NCBI RefSeq assembly: GCF_028736035.1
Contig: NZ_CP117866.1
Location: 10,643,001-10,707,000 of the forward strand
Length of the DNA: 64,000 bases
From: Streptomyces sp. T12
Lineage (GTDB): Bacteria > Actinomycetota > Actinomycetes > Streptomycetales > Streptomycetaceae
Direction: 5' to 3'
Both the position numbers and the translations under genes were made by a program. Below are positions 17,140 through 26,595 of this stretch, one piece after another (position 1 is the first letter of the stretch; each line of letters opens with the position of its first letter). The notes beneath the pieces are model-generated. The model saw only the letters and a list, made by a program, of their open reading frames with translations, did not search any database and was not told the origin of the DNA.

Positions 17140-17789
17140 TGGGCCAGCTCCTCGAACACCGCTGGCTGCGCTGGGGAAGTCCGCTGTTCCACCTCGGCGC
17201 GTTCATGGTGATCGCCGGGCATGTGGTCGGGCTCGCCGTGCCCGCCTCCTGGACCGGGGCGGCGGGAATCTCCGAGCACGCCTACCACGCGACCGCCGTC
17301 TGGGCCGGTTCGGTCGCCGGGGGCGCCATGGTCACCGGCATCGGCATGCTCTGCGCCCGCCGTCTGCTGACCCGGAGGGTCCGGCTCGGCACCGACCGCA
17401 GCGACAAGCTGCTCTTTCCGCTGCTCTCGGTCACCGTACTGCTCGGCATCGCCGCCACGGCCGCCCACAACGTCTTCGGCGCCGGCTACGACTACCGCAC
17501 CACCGTCTCCGTCTGGTTCCGCGGCCTCTTCACCTTCCAGCCCGAGCCCGAGGCGATCACCGGCGCACCGCTGCTGTTCCAACTGCACGCCCTCACCGCC
17601 TGCCTGCTGTTCGCCGTCTGGCCGTTCACCCGTCTCGTCCATGTGTGGAGCGTCCCGATCGGTTATCTCTTCCGGCCGTACCTCGTCTACCGGCGGCGAA
17701 GCACCGTGCCGACCCGCCCCGGCGGGGAGACCGTTCGGCTCTACCGGCGGGCGGACGCCGGCCGGTTCACTGCGTCGGACAGGTCGTGA
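17140..17789 (+). pseudogene. narI: narI nitrate reductase gamma subunit, 5'-truncated
   Basis: About 215 codons of the membrane cytochrome b subunit NarI, lacking the first helix and start codon. It opens as LLEHRWLRWGSPLFHLGAF and keeps helices with the paired histidines that would hold the two b haems (SPLFHLG and IAGHVVGL near the start; LHALTACLLFAVWPF and RLVHVWSVP near the end). The frame stays open to a normal stop. It is joined out of frame to narG, with no obvious ribosome-binding site or start of its own, so translation is unlikely. S. coelicolor carries an intact narG2H2J2I2 in the corresponding island. Confidence 0.88.
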
Positions 17790-17828
17790 CGTGACAGGGA
17801 GAGGACCGGGCATGTTCGGCAGGACGCG

Positions 17829-18323
17829 GTGGTGTCGATGATCGCTGTGGTGGGGCACGCGGATCTGACGTTGCCCACGCTGGAGTTGGTGCAGGCCGAG
17901 CTGAAGGACCGGCTGGGGCGTCTCACCGAGGGCGCCGGCGGTCTGGTGCGAGCCGGAGCCGGGCTGCCCGTGGTGTTCGGGCGGGCGGTGCGTGAGGCGG
18001 GGCGGCGGCTCGTGGTGCTGCTGCCGACGCAGCGCTCGGTGCCCGCCATCCTCCCTGAGCCGGATCGGTCGGCGGCCGCGGAACTGCTCATGCTGGCCGA
18101 GCACGTACGACTGCTGGGCTTCGACCCTGCCGACCGGAACGCCTGCATCACCGCCGACGAACGCCTCGTCGCCGCGAGCCGGAAGGTGCTGGCCGTGTGG
18201 GACGGTTCCCCGACCGACGGCAGGGACGCGACCGCGCACCTTGTCGCCTACGCCCGGGCCCGCGGCATCCCGCTCGAGGTGGTGTGGCCCAAGGGGGCGG
18301 CGCGCGTCTCTCCCGGAACCTAG
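17829..18323 (+). CDS. conserved hypothetical protein, possible SLOG/Rossmann fold
   Basis: A 164-residue soluble protein starting 'MIAVVGHADLTLPTLELVQAELKDRL' with a later 'EAGRRLVVLLPTQ' strand and 'TAHLVAYARARGIPLEVVWPKGAAR' near the end. The alternating strands and GH motif resemble nucleotide-binding SLOG-type proteins common in Streptomyces, but I cannot name a function. GTG at 17829 has AGGA 4 bases upstream; ATG at 17838 is the alternative. Its stop TAG spans the boundary with the MITE at 18323: the G is the first base of the element's terminal repeat, so the native C-terminus may have differed. Confidence 0.7.
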   Translation: MVSMIAVVGHADLTLPTLELVQAELKDRLGRLTEGAGGLVRAGAGLPVVFGRAVREAGRRLVVLLPTQRSVPAILPEPDRSAAAELLMLAEHVRLLGFDPADRNACITADERLVAASRKVLAVWDGSPTDGRDATAHLVAYARARGIPLEVVWPKGAARVSPGT

Positions 18324-18525
18324 GCCCTGTCGTCGAATTCCCGCCTGCTGCGCGGCGCCTGGCACGCACTCCCCCAGAGGGGGGACCCCCAGCCGCGTTG
18401 CCGAACCGCCCACGTGGCTCCTCCCCCACGCTCGAACCGAGCTTCGCCCGGCTCGCGTGGGGGCACCCCCATGACGCCGCGGGGCCCGCCCTCCGGGCGG
18501 ACGACGGGAATTTGACGACAGGGCC
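18323..18525. mobile_element. MITE, 203 bp, 21-bp terminal inverted repeats, TA flanks
   Basis: The left end GGCCCTGTCGTCGAATTCCC(G) and the right end, read inverted, GGCCCTGTCGTCAAATTCCC(G), match at 20 of 21 positions. Each end is flanked by TA. The inside holds nested G/C-rich palindromes (CCCCCAGAGGGGGG; GTGGGGG with CCCCCAC) and no open frame. It lacks a transposase, so it would depend on one elsewhere. It sits exactly between two convergent genes, and both of their stop codons (TAG) are formed from the flanking TA plus the first base of the terminal repeat. Confidence 0.85.
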
Positions 18526-20117
18526 TAGCCGAGGTCCCGCCGTCGGAACCCCGACAGGCCCGCTGCCGTCAGGGCGGCGGCGAGTACGGTGAGGAGCGTC
18601 GGCGCCGTGAGGCTTGGATCGGCGGCGGGCAGGCGCGGTACGTGCTCGAACGGGGAGATGTCCCTGGTCCAGCCCGGGAGGTCGAGGGCCTGGCCCAGCA
18701 GGCCGATGACGAAGCAGGCGATGAGGGCGGCCCAGGCGGCGACCGTGCCGCGCGGGACCAGTCCGAACAGGGTGGTCGCGAGCCCCGCGAGCAGCCAGAG
18801 CGCCGGGGCGTAGGCGAGCGCGGATCCGATCAGGCGGGGCACCTGGCCGAGGTCACCGCTCGTGAGGCCGTAGGCGAGCCCCGTGCCGAGCCCTCCGGCG
18901 ACGAGCACGACGATGCTGCCGGCCAGCGCCACGGTCAGATGACTTGCCACCCAGCGGCTCCGGGAGACCGGTGTGGCGAGCACCAGGTCGGCCCGCAGGC
19001 CGTTCTCCTCGCCGCGCAGCCGCAGGACGGACTGCATCGTGTACCACGCACCGAGAAGAGCCACGACGAGCAGGGACTGGGACAGGTAGGAGTCGGTGAG
19101 GCTCGCTCCGCCGTACCCCGCGATCAGGTCCGCGATGGCCTCGTTGTCGGCGACGAAGTCCTCGACGTCGTCGGCGACCCAGCCGTAGGCGAGCCCGGTC
19201 AGGAACACACCGCAGGTCCAGCCGATCAGGCTGCCCCGCTGCAGTCGCAGGGCCAGCCCCAGCGGTCGTCCGAGGCCCCGCGCCGCCCGCGGCGGGCCGG
19301 GCCGGGGCGGTACGAGGCCCGCGCCGAGGTCTCGCCGGTCGGACAGCGTGTGGGCCACGAACACGGCGGCGACGGCGCACAAGGCCGGGACCAGCAGTGG
19401 CCACCAGCGTTCACCGGCGAAGGGCCGCGTCTTCTGGACCCAGCCGATGGGCGAGAACCACGACGCCGTGCCGTCCCCGATGTCCCCGACGGCCCGCAGC
19501 ACGAACGACACACCCAGCACGGCACCGGTACTGCCGTGCACGACCCGGGTGTTCTCCGAGATCTGCGCGACGACGAGAGTGATCCCGGCGAAGACGAGGC
19601 CCAGCGCGCAGAAGGAGACGCCGAAGACGACCGAACCCGTGACGGGCAGGTCCAGGCCGATGAGGCCGAGAGCCACCAGAGCACCGACGATCACGTTCAT
19701 GCCGGCCACGACCAGCAAGGCGGCGGTGGCGTTCGCGTGCCCGCCGACCGGGAGCGAGCCGATCATCTCGGCGCGCCCGGCCTCCTCCTCGGCGCGGGTC
19801 TGCCGCCCGGTCATGAAGGTGCTCATCAGAGCCACCAGGACCAGTCCGAAGGTGCCCACCTGGAAGGCCACCTCGCCGCCCAGCGTGTCGAGTCCCTGGG
19901 CCGGCCCGTTGAAGGCGATGGCCGCGGCGTTGCCCTCACTGGCCTCGGCTGCCACGTCGAGGTCGTGCTGGGTGGGGTAGAGCCCCTTCACGCTGGCCGC
20001 AGTGAGGAGCACCAACAGGGGGACGGCCGTCGTCCAGATCAGGATGCGGACTCGTTCGCGGCGCAGGATCAGCCGGGTGAGGACGACGGTGCCGGTCTGC
20101 TCGGTCGACAGCGTCAT
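18525..20117 (-). CDS. ABC exporter membrane protein (two fused permease halves)
   Basis: A 530-residue polytopic membrane protein with about 12 predicted helices in two halves, of the ABC-2-type kind found beside lone ATPases. The first half contains [20 protein letters not shown], the second '[25 protein letters not shown]', a repeated pattern (RxEExGRxE...L...PV) typical of these fused permeases. ATG at 20117 overlaps the ATPase stop (ATGA), so the two are translationally coupled. The substrate is unknown; drug or lipid export is usual for the family. The stop codon is contributed partly by the adjacent MITE, so the last residue or residues may not be ancestral. Confidence 0.88.
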   Translation of the reverse strand: MTLSTEQTGTVVLTRLILRRERVRILIWTTAVPLLVLLTAASVKGLYPTQHDLDVAAEASEGNAAAIAFNGPAQGLDTLGGEVAFQVGTFGLVLVALMSTFMTGRQTRAEEEAGRAEMIGSLPVGGHANATAALLVVAGMNVIVGALVALGLIGLDLPVTGSVVFGVSFCALGLVFAGITLVVAQISENTRVVHGSTGAVLGVSFVLRAVGDIGDGTASWFSPIGWVQKTRPFAGERWWPLLVPALCAVAAVFVAHTLSDRRDLGAGLVPPRPGPPRAARGLGRPLGLALRLQRGSLIGWTCGVFLTGLAYGWVADDVEDFVADNEAIADLIAGYGGASLTDSYLSQSLLVVALLGAWYTMQSVLRLRGEENGLRADLVLATPVSRSRWVASHLTVALAGSIVVLVAGGLGTGLAYGLTSGDLGQVPRLIGSALAYAPALWLLAGLATTLFGLVPRGTVAAWAALIACFVIGLLGQALDLPGWTRDISPFEHVPRLPAADPSLTAPTLLTVLAAALTAAGLSGFRRRDLG

Positions 20118-21076
20118 CGCGGCTCGTCCTTCGCGTGCCGGGCGGACTCGTCGCTGTAGTGGCGCAGGAACAGTTCCTCCAGCGTCGGCGGCTGACTCGT
20201 GAGGGTGCGGATCCCGAAGCTGGTGACGTGGCGTACCGCGTCGTCGAGGCGGTCGGTGTCCACGTCGAAGCGCACCCGGTGGTTCTCCGTGCGCAGATCG
20301 TGCACGCCGGGCAGCACGTCGAGTCCGGTGGCCGTCCGGACCGTCTCGACATCGATCGAGGTGCGCGTCAGATGCCGCAGCTCGGCCAACGTGCCGCTCT
20401 CCACCGTGCGGCCCGTCCGGATGATGCTCACCCGGTCGCACAGTGCCTCCACCTCGGCCAGGATGTGGCTGGACAGCAGCACCGTGCGGCCCTCGGCCTT
20501 CACCTCGCGGATGCAATCCTGGAAGGCACTCTCCATCAGCGGGTCGAGTCCGGAGGTCGGCTCGTCCAGGAGCAGCAGCTCGGCGCGGGACGCGAGCGCC
20601 GCGACCAGGCCGACCTTCTGCCGGTTGCCCTTGGAGTAGGTGCGGGACTTCTTCGTCGGGTCCAGCTCGAACCGCTGCAGCAGCTCGTCGCGACGGACCG
20701 GATCGAGGTCGCCGCGCAGGCGGCCGAAGACATCGATGATCTCGCCGCCCGTCAGTCTGGGCCACAGGCTGACGTCGCCCGGCACGTACGCCAGCCGCCG
20801 ATGCAGGCCGACGGCGTCGCGCCAGGGATCTCCGCCCAGCAGTCGGACCTCGCCCGCGTCGGCCCGCAGCAGCCCGAGCAGGACACGGATGGTCGTGGTC
20901 TTGCCGGCGCCGTTGGGCCCCAGGAAGCCGTGCACCTCACCCGTGGCGACGGTCAGATCCAGCCCGTCCAGCGCACGGGTCCGTCCGAAGGTCTTCACCA
21001 GCCCCGAGGCGAGCACGGCGGCGGAGCCGTCGCTGCCGGACCTGTCGCGGCATTGTGGAGCGGAATCGGTGGACAT
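20114..21076 (-). CDS. ABC transporter ATP-binding protein (exporter type)
   Basis: A 320-residue ATPase. Walker [11 protein letters not shown], a degenerate signature [10 protein letters not shown] in place of LSGGQ-like sequence, Walker B '[13 protein letters not shown]' and the H-loop SSHILAEVE are all present, followed by a C-terminal extension typical of DrrA-like exporters. YSKGN is the usual form in this subfamily. ATG at 21076 follows GGGGAGGCTCCC. It is coupled to the permease by a 4-bp overlap. Upstream, GGGCCGAAGGTCCT is a poor match to the palindromic box, so regulon membership is uncertain. Confidence 0.93.
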   Translation of the reverse strand: MSTDSAPQCRDRSGSDGSAAVLASGLVKTFGRTRALDGLDLTVATGEVHGFLGPNGAGKTTTIRVLLGLLRADAGEVRLLGGDPWRDAVGLHRRLAYVPGDVSLWPRLTGGEIIDVFGRLRGDLDPVRRDELLQRFELDPTKKSRTYSKGNRQKVGLVAALASRAELLLLDEPTSGLDPLMESAFQDCIREVKAEGRTVLLSSHILAEVEALCDRVSIIRTGRTVESGTLAELRHLTRTSIDVETVRTATGLDVLPGVHDLRTENHRVRFDVDTDRLDDAVRHVTSFGIRTLTSQPPTLEELFLRHYSDESARHAKDEPR

Positions 21077-21554
21077 GGGAGCCTCCCCGCGTCGGCTGCC
21101 TCCGATGCTCGCGCACGGCGGGAGGGGGCGGCAGGGGCCGAAGGTCCTGGGCGGCCGATCGGTGGGCCCGACGTCAGCGGGTCCCGGCCGTTTCGGCTGG
21201 TGCCTGGGTACGTGTTGCGTCCCGGGCCGGTACGACGATCCGCGCGATTTCCCGGGCAACGTTGGCGGACGCGTGCAGACAGGTCACGGCGCCGGTGTCC
21301 GCGACGGTGCCGATCACGACCTCCAGTGTCGGTGTCCTTCGGCGTGGGCGGCCCGCAGGGCCGAAGGGCAGGTGCCGGGGGAGCCCTCAGTTCCGTGCCG
21401 GACTGACCGCCGGGGTCGTGAGCGGTCTGCGTCAGGCTTGCCCGCATCGCCCGGGCCGGTGGCGACTTCGGTAGTGGAGACGGACTTGGTGCGAGTCGGC
21501 GCTCCGCGGCGGAGGAGGGTGAGCGGCTGCCAGGGGCCGATCGGGTTTCCTGCG

Positions 21555-21568
21555 GGGCCGGTCGGCCC
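21555..21568. promoter_or_regulatory. exact DevR/Osd-type palindromic box
   Basis: GGGCCGGTCGGCCC, 62 bp upstream of the hsp20 start; a half-matching GGGGCCGATCGGGTT lies 20 bp further out. Confidence 0.68.
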
Positions 21569-21629
21569 AGGCGCGCCCCCGCCTCGCCGCGTCACCCTGG
21601 AAGTGGGAAGAGCGAAAGAGGAGGGCGAC

Positions 21630-22052
21630 ATGAGCGGCATGATCGAGCGGCTGCCCGGCTGGCCCACACTCCCCGACCTGTTCGGCTGGGTAGAGGGTGG
21701 GTTCCCCCCGGTCCACACCGTTCCGGGGACACACGGCATCCGCATCGAGGAGCGCCTGACGGAGGGAACGTACGTACTGCGGGCCGAGCTTCCCGGCATC
21801 GACCCTGCCAAGGACGTCGAGATCACCATCTCGGAGGGCGTGCTCACCCTGCGGGCCGAGCGCACCGAGGAGACCAAGGAGAAGCACCACACGGAGTTCC
21901 GCTACGGCACGTTCACCCGTTCCGTCCGGCTGCCGGCCGGAGCCAAGGGTGACGAGGCGACTGCGGACTACAAGGACGGTGTCCTGACCATCAAGGTTCC
22001 GGTGCCGGAGGAGAAGGCGGGCACCAGGACCATCCCCGTGCGGCACGTCTGA
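21630..22052 (+). CDS. Hsp20 small heat-shock protein
   Basis: A 140-residue alpha-crystallin-type chaperone that holds unfolding proteins in large cytoplasmic oligomers. The core runs from 'IRIEERLTEGTYVLRAELPGIDPAKDVEITISEGVLTLRAER' through 'FRYGTFTRSVRLPAGAKGDEATADYKDGVLTIKVPVPE', with the A-x-x-x-x-G-V-L-like DGVLTIKVP and a short C-terminal tail TIPV giving the I-x-V/I assembly motif. ATG at 21630 follows GAAAGAGGAGGGCGAC. The DosR regulon's best-known protein, HspX (Acr), is of this family, and an exact box sits 62 bp upstream. A hairpin terminator follows at 22079. Confidence 0.95.
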   Translation: MSGMIERLPGWPTLPDLFGWVEGGFPPVHTVPGTHGIRIEERLTEGTYVLRAELPGIDPAKDVEITISEGVLTLRAERTEETKEKHHTEFRYGTFTRSVRLPAGAKGDEATADYKDGVLTIKVPVPEEKAGTRTIPVRHV

Positions 22053-22078
22053 GCGCCGCTGCGCGCCGAGGCCGCACA

Positions 22079-22118
22079 GCGTGTGCGTGGCCGGCTGGTC
22101 ACCCGGCCACGGACACGC
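22079..22118 (+). terminator. hairpin terminator after hsp20
   Basis: GCGTGTGCGTGGCCGG pairs with CCGGCCACGGACACGC across an 8-base loop, with one mismatch in 16 pairs, 26 bp after the hsp20 stop. Confidence 0.6.
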
Positions 22119-22230
22119 GTCTTTTCGCGCCCTTGCACCGCCATTCGGCACCAGGACTCGGTCCTCAGGAGGTGAACGGGGTGCCCGGACCCCCGCTTCT
22201 CGCGCATCCCGATGGAAGGAGGCCGACGTC

Positions 22231-23673
22231 ATGACCACTGTGGTAGGTGCCCAGGAAGGGCAGGTGCCCCGGAGGACGGCACCCGGACGCGATCCCGGCC
22301 GGCACTGCTGACGTTCCTCGGCTGGGTGGGGACGGTCACCGGCAGCAGGTTCCTGGTCGAGAGCGACCCTGCCCGCGTCCTCGTCGACTGCGGCCTCTTC
22401 CAGGGCCTCGCCGACCTGCGCAGGCGCAACTGGCGCGGACTGCCCTGCGCCCCCGCGGACATCGAGACCGCAGTGGTCACCCACGCCCACCTGGACCACT
22501 GCGGATGCCTGCCCCGGCCGGCACGCCACGGCTTCCGTGGCCGGATCGTGGCGACGGAGTTCACCGCCCGACTCATGGAGATCGTGCTGCGCGACAGCGC
22601 CAAGCTCCCACTGGAGACCGCCCGGCACGCCAACGAGCACGGCTGGTCCAAACACCGCCCCGCCCAGCCCCTGTACGACGACGGGGACGTGGACCGCACT
22701 CTTGAGCTCCTCGATCCCGTACCGACCTGTACGACGACGGACCTCGCGACCGGGACCAGGCTCACGCTGCACCCCGCCGGCCCCATCCTCGGCTCGGCCT
22801 GGGCGCGGCTCACCCTGGAGGACGGCCACACCCTCGCCGTCAGCGGCGACCTCGGCCGCCCCGGCCATCCTCTGCCGAGCCCGCCGGAACCGTTCTCGGG
22901 GGCGGACGCGCTGCTGAGGGAGTCGACCTACGGCAACCGACGGCACGAGGACCAGGCCGCCCGAGCCCGCTTCGCCGACGTCGTGATCCGCACCCTGGCC
23001 CGCGGGGGGCGCCGTCATACCGGCATTCGCCCTCGACCGCACCGAGGTCGTCCCGCACGAACTCGCCGAACTCCGCAGCGCGGGCCGGCTGTCGGCGTCG
23101 GTGCCCGTGTACGTGGACAGCCCCATGGCCCTGGCCGCCCTCGACGTCTACCGGGACGCCGTCCTCACCCGGGCGCCCGAACTGCGTCCCGAGATCGCCG
23201 TCGTCGGCACGGCGGCGCTGAGCCCCGAGCCGTTGCGGACCGTGAGGTCGATCCAGGAGTCCGTCGGCCTCGGCCACGAGAGCGGTCCGGCCGTTATCGT
23301 CTCGGCGTCCGGCATGGCCACCGGAGGGCGCGTCCTGCACCGTCTGCGGCGGCTGTTGCCCGATGCGCGGGGCGCCGTCGTCGTGGTGGGCTTCGCCCCC
23401 GCCCAGGGCACCCGCGCCCGCGATCTCGTCGACGGCGCCAAGGTGCTCGAGATGTTCGATGAGTACGTCCCGGTGCGAGCCGAGGTCGCCGACGTACCGC
23501 ACTTCTCGGCACACGCCGACGCCGGACAGATCATCGACTGGCTGCGCGGCGCGCCCGCCCCGAACGCCACCTACCTGGTGCACGGGGAGCCCGACGCCGC
23601 CGCGGCGCTGCGCGACCGCATCGACCGGACCCTGGGCTGGACCGCCGTCGTACCGCGCTCCGGGGATCAGTAG
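22231..23673 (+). pseudogene. beta-CASP metallo-beta-lactamase hydrolase (RNA-processing type), frameshifted
   Basis: An RNase/CPSF-like MBL protein of about 480 codons split by two frameshifts. ATG 22231 after GGAAGGAGG opens [11 protein letters not shown], which meets a TGA at 22307-22309 unless the frame shifts within about 40 bases to the one that reads [14 protein letters not shown]. That frame carries HAHLDHCG (zinc site), [22 protein letters not shown] and ESTYGN. At a G6 run near 23005 the frame breaks again; one G fewer would restore [47 protein letters not shown] and the final VHGEP. All active-site motifs survive, so the lesions are either recent or sequencing errors in homopolymers. 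Homologues in actinobacteria accompany DosR-type genes. Confidence 0.75.
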
Positions 23674-24058
23674 GGGAGGAGCCGCCCGGACGGCGTGCGC
23701 AGGTCCTGGGGCTCCGGCCGACGCGGGGCGGGGGAGTGCTTGGCCTCCTGTATCCGCCTCATGATCGTCGCCTCCGTGAAGGTCGTCCCGCGGAATGTCG
23801 GTCTTCCCGGCATCGCGCGTACCCGCAAGCCTTGTCCGCCGTCGGCTCACGGACCATGAGGCGATCGACCTCGGATCATGGGCCAAGCCGCACCGAGTTC
23901 CAGGGCCGGTCGGCCCCCCGGACAGTGTCAGAGCGGACGTCGTGCCGGCAAGGGCCGCTCCTGCCCTCCCTTCGGGATACATGGCTCATGCGCCGGGAGG
24001 CGTATCGGAGTTGGCTGGGATCGAAAGGGAACGATGCCGACCCTAGGGGGCGAGGACC
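23674..24058. other. intergenic region with one exact box
   Basis: 385 bp with an exact palindromic box at 23903-23916 and otherwise no recognised coding sequence. The box is 142 bp before the small membrane protein at 24059, a normal distance for this window. Confidence 0.55.
23903..23916. promoter_or_regulatory. exact DevR/Osd-type palindromic box
   Basis: GGGCCGGTCGGCCC, about 142 bp upstream of the small membrane protein gene at 24059, the only plus-strand gene it could serve. Confidence 0.6.
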
Positions 24059-24265
24059 GTGGGCACGAGTCTCACGCCGGAGTTCTGGGAGCGGTTCACG
24101 CTCCTGCTGTTCGCGGCGATGGGGGTGACCTTCGCTCTTGCCGCGCTGTTCGACGCGCTCGCACTGCGTCGGCAGAACCGCCGGGCGCACCGGCCGCCGG
24201 TCCTGCAGACGCCGGGCCCGCAGCGGCCGAAGACCGCAGACCACCGCCCGTCCATCCGCTGCTGA
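24059..24265 (+). CDS. small single-helix membrane protein, unknown function
   Basis: A 68-residue protein with one clear membrane helix (about residues 13-32, LLLFAAMGVTFALAALFDAL) followed by a basic, proline-rich tail (RRQNRRAHRPP). GTG start at 24059 follows GGGGGCGAGGACC. It is flanked by an exact box upstream and a perfect hairpin terminator downstream, so it looks like a self-contained transcription unit, which is the best evidence that the gene is real. I do not recognise a named family. Confidence 0.65.
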   Translation: MGTSLTPEFWERFTLLLFAAMGVTFALAALFDALALRRQNRRAHRPPVLQTPGPQRPKTADHRPSIRC

Positions 24266-24300
24266 GGCACCCGGCCCGTCAGGGAATAGACGGTCATGCC

Positions 24301-24334
24301 ACGACTCCCCGCCGCCCGCACGGCGGGGAGTCGT
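24301..24334. terminator. strong hairpin terminator
   Basis: ACGACTCCCCGCCG and CGGCGGGGAGTCGT form a perfect 14-bp stem with a 6-base loop, 35 bp after the small membrane protein and 13 bp past the end of the convergent flavodoxin-like gene. It probably serves both. Confidence 0.85.
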
Positions 24335-24347
24335 CATGTGCGAGCTG

Positions 24348-24857
24348 TCATGGGCGGAGCAGTTCTTCGGCGATCTCGGCCGCCCAGCCGCCGATGGCGT
24401 CCCAGTCGCGGTAGTCGCCATACCGGCCGCCCATCAGACGGAACCGGATCCGTCCGCCGAGCGGCAGCTGGGAAGCGCGGATGACGCCGGAGAAGAGCCG
24501 ATGACCTCGGTACGACAGCTCCGCGGGCAGGCCCTGGACGATCACCGGGGCCTCCATCGGCCCAAGTCGCTTCCACGGCCCACGCAGCGCTCCCGGCATT
24601 CCGACGCTGAAGAGCCACACGGGGCGAGGGTCCAGCAGCTCCAGGTTGTCGCGCAGGAACGCCTTGGCGGGGTCGAGCCAGCTCTGGTTGTGCACGGCGC
24701 TGCCGAGGACGAACGCGCCGTACGCGTCGGCGTCGTCGACGACATCCATGGGCCGCGCGTCGGTCCGCAGCCCGGCGTGGCCGAGGCCGGCCGCCAGCCG
24801 CTCGGCGACACCACGGGTCGAGCCGTGCGCGGTCGCGTAACCCACCAGGACACGCAT
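24348..24857 (-). CDS. flavodoxin-like protein (menaquinone-dependent protoporphyrinogen oxidase-type fold)
   Basis: A 169-residue flavodoxin-fold protein. The FMN phosphate loop YATAHGSTRGVAERLA is at residues 7-22, then 'YGAFVLGSAVHNQSWLDPAKAFLRDN' and PVWLFSVGMPGAL. The layout matches HemG-like and related flavodoxin-domain proteins rather than electron-carrying flavodoxins, so an oxidoreductase role with FMN is likely. ATG at 24857 follows GAGGTGAGCGCC. It is about 80 bp downstream of the USP at 24938 on the same strand, possibly one transcript. A second paralogue is at 57587. Partner and substrate unknown. Confidence 0.85.
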   Translation of the reverse strand: MRVLVGYATAHGSTRGVAERLAAGLGHAGLRTDARPMDVVDDADAYGAFVLGSAVHNQSWLDPAKAFLRDNLELLDPRPVWLFSVGMPGALRGPWKRLGPMEAPVIVQGLPAELSYRGHRLFSGVIRASQLPLGGRIRFRLMGGRYGDYRDWDAIGGWAAEIAEELLRP

Positions 24858-24937
24858 GGCGCTCACCTCATCCGGGGCAGTCCCGCCGGGCCGCCCGTGC
24901 CGGACACCGGGCGGCCCGCCCGAGCCGCGCCACCCCG

Positions 24938-25444
24938 TCACGCGGCTCCGGTTCGTACGTCGGGAGGGGTGCCGACCGACCTGAGCCGCGCCGCCTGGCG
25001 GTCGGGGGCGGGCACCGTGACCACGGGGACCGTGGCGTGCCGCAGACACTCGCGGCCGACCGTGCCGACGGCCGGGAGCTCCCACTGCCCGTGGGCCCTG
25101 CGCCCGAGGGCCAGGAGCAGAGCGCCGCGCGCGTACCGCAGGAGCACCCGTGAGGGCGGCCCCTGCGCCACCACGGCACGCAGGTCGGGGCCGATGCGAG
25201 GGCCGAAGGCGTGACGTACGGCCGAGGCGAGCACCTCGGCGGCCCGCTCGCGCTGCTCCGCGACCGTCGGACGGGCCGACGTCGGCGCGTACGGCGCGAA
25301 CCCGGCCGTGCACGGTTCCCAGGCGTGCACGGCGACGACCGGCGTGCCGAGGGCCCGTGCCTGCTCCGCCGCCCAGCGCAGCGCGGCCACGGATGCTTCG
25401 GATCCGTCGACGCCCACCACGATTCCGTCGGCGTGTTCGGTCAT
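24938..25444 (-). CDS. universal stress protein, single UspA domain
   Basis: A 168-residue single-domain USP, unlike the tandem forms that dominate here. It starts 'GIVVGVDGSEASVAALRWAAEQARALGTPVVAVHAWEP'. The usual C-terminal ATP loop is altered: 'LLLALGRRAHGQWELPAVGTVGRECLRHATVPVVTVPAP' lacks the regular G-x2-G-x9-G-S pattern, so nucleotide binding may be weaker. ATG at 25444 follows GGGGAGGCAGCC. A GTGCCCAACGGGCCC near-palindrome lies about 81 bp upstream. Confidence 0.9.
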   Translation of the reverse strand: MTEHADGIVVGVDGSEASVAALRWAAEQARALGTPVVAVHAWEPCTAGFAPYAPTSARPTVAEQRERAAEVLASAVRHAFGPRIGPDLRAVVAQGPPSRVLLRYARGALLLALGRRAHGQWELPAVGTVGRECLRHATVPVVTVPAPDRQAARLRSVGTPPDVRTGAA

Positions 25445-25524
25445 GGCTGCCTCCCCGGCTGGTCTCTACTGCCACCCTCTCCCGAACCGGGCGGGCGATG
25501 CGTGAGCCGAGCGGCTCCGGGCCG

Positions 25525-25539
25525 GTGCCCAACGGGCCC
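25525..25539. promoter_or_regulatory. possible degenerate Osd-type box
   Basis: GTGCCCAACGGGCCC overlaps GGGCCGGTGCCC and gives a compound imperfect palindrome 81 bp upstream of the single-domain USP. Spacing is right, sequence match is poor. Confidence 0.35.
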
Positions 25540-25564
25540 TTGCCGAGGGCCGGCTCAGGCGGGC

Positions 25565-25942
25565 TCAGTACAGCGACCCCGGCCAGCTCGTCGCCACGGC
25601 GGCGACCACGCCCGCGTCGAGGACCACGCCGAGCGACAGCCAGGGGTTGAACCACAGGGACTTCAGCACCAGGCCCACGGAGGCGGCGAGCACCGCCGCG
25701 GCCGTCCAGCCGCTGCTCTGCGCCGCGGTGGCCGCGCCTGCGATGACGTACAGCATGGCGGTGACGGAAGCGAGGGCGATGGCCGCCCGGCTCATGACCC
25801 GTTCCTGTGGCAGCCCCGCCGAGGCGAGCGCCCACGAGTACCGGAGGTTGAACGGCTGCTCGGTGGTGTCGTGCGGCAGCCAGACGGCCAGATGGATCAG
25901 CCCGTGCACGAACAGGAACGTCGAGACCAGCGCGGTGATCAT
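25565..25942 (-). CDS. four-helix integral membrane protein, unknown function
   Basis: A 125-residue hydrophobic protein with about four membrane helices (starting 'MITALVSTFLFVHGLIHLAVWLP' and including 'AAIALASVTAMLYVIAGAATAA' and 'AAAVLAASVGLVLKSLWFNPWL'). ATG at 25942 lies 5 bp after the stop of the DUF4389 gene and is preceded by CGGAGTGACTGCC, so the two form an operon. No catalytic residues stand out. I do not recognise the family. Confidence 0.78.
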   Translation of the reverse strand: MITALVSTFLFVHGLIHLAVWLPHDTTEQPFNLRYSWALASAGLPQERVMSRAAIALASVTAMLYVIAGAATAAQSSGWTAAAVLAASVGLVLKSLWFNPWLSLGVVLDAGVVAAVATSWPGSLY

Positions 25943-25947
25943 GGCAG

Positions 25948-26595
25948 TCACTCCGGTTCGTCGCCACCGAGGTCGAGCCGGAACGGCGGGTACACGTCGG
26001 TGAGGAGGGCCGCGTAGGCGGCCACCCGCAGGGCCCACCGGTTGAGGCCGATGACCAGATCGAAGATGCCGCGCGGGTAGCGGGCGGTGGCGGCCAGGGA
26101 GACGCCGGCGAACAAGGCGAGCAACCCGATGAGCCCGCCCGAGAACCAGACCAATCGGGCGCCGCCGAGGAAGAACCCCAGTACCAGGTAGTGGGGGATC
26201 GCCAGCAGCCACCACTTCACCAGGACCAGGCCCCGGGACAACTGCTCGGGGTACGCCACGTCCCAGTGAGTCGGGTAGTCGGGCACGTCGGCGAGCGTGA
26301 ACGGCGGATAGCGGTCGGTGCCGAGGGCCCCGTACGCGTAGTACGCGACGCGCCAGCTCCAGCGCAGCACGCCCGCGTTGAAGTCGAACAACGCTCGCGG
26401 ATAACGCCCGGTGAACAGGACAGCGAAGAACGCCACCACGCTGACGACGACGAACGCCACCCACAGGAAGGCGAGGACGACGAAGTGGGGCAGGGCGAGC
26501 AGCCACTTCACCAGCCAGAGCCAACGCGACAGCTGCGGGTCGAGGGTCGCGGTCAGCCGGGCGGGGTGGACAGGATGCAGTGCTTCCGTGGCCAT
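25948..26595 (-). CDS. DUF4389-type membrane protein with internal duplication
   Basis: A 215-residue membrane protein with two similar halves. '[26 protein letters not shown]' with '[39 protein letters not shown]' is echoed by '[23 protein letters not shown]' with '[37 protein letters not shown]'. This is the DUF4389 pattern; function is not established. ATG at 26595 follows GGAAGGGACCGACC. It precedes the four-helix protein in an operon. An exact box at 26817 lies about 220 bp upstream but could equally serve the divergent USP operon at 27021. Confidence 0.85.
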   Translation of the reverse strand: MATEALHPVHPARLTATLDPQLSRWLWLVKWLLALPHFVVLAFLWVAFVVVSVVAFFAVLFTGRYPRALFDFNAGVLRWSWRVAYYAYGALGTDRYPPFTLADVPDYPTHWDVAYPEQLSRGLVLVKWWLLAIPHYLVLGFFLGGARLVWFSGGLIGLLALFAGVSLAATARYPRGIFDLVIGLNRWALRVAAYAALLTDVYPPFRLDLGGDEPE

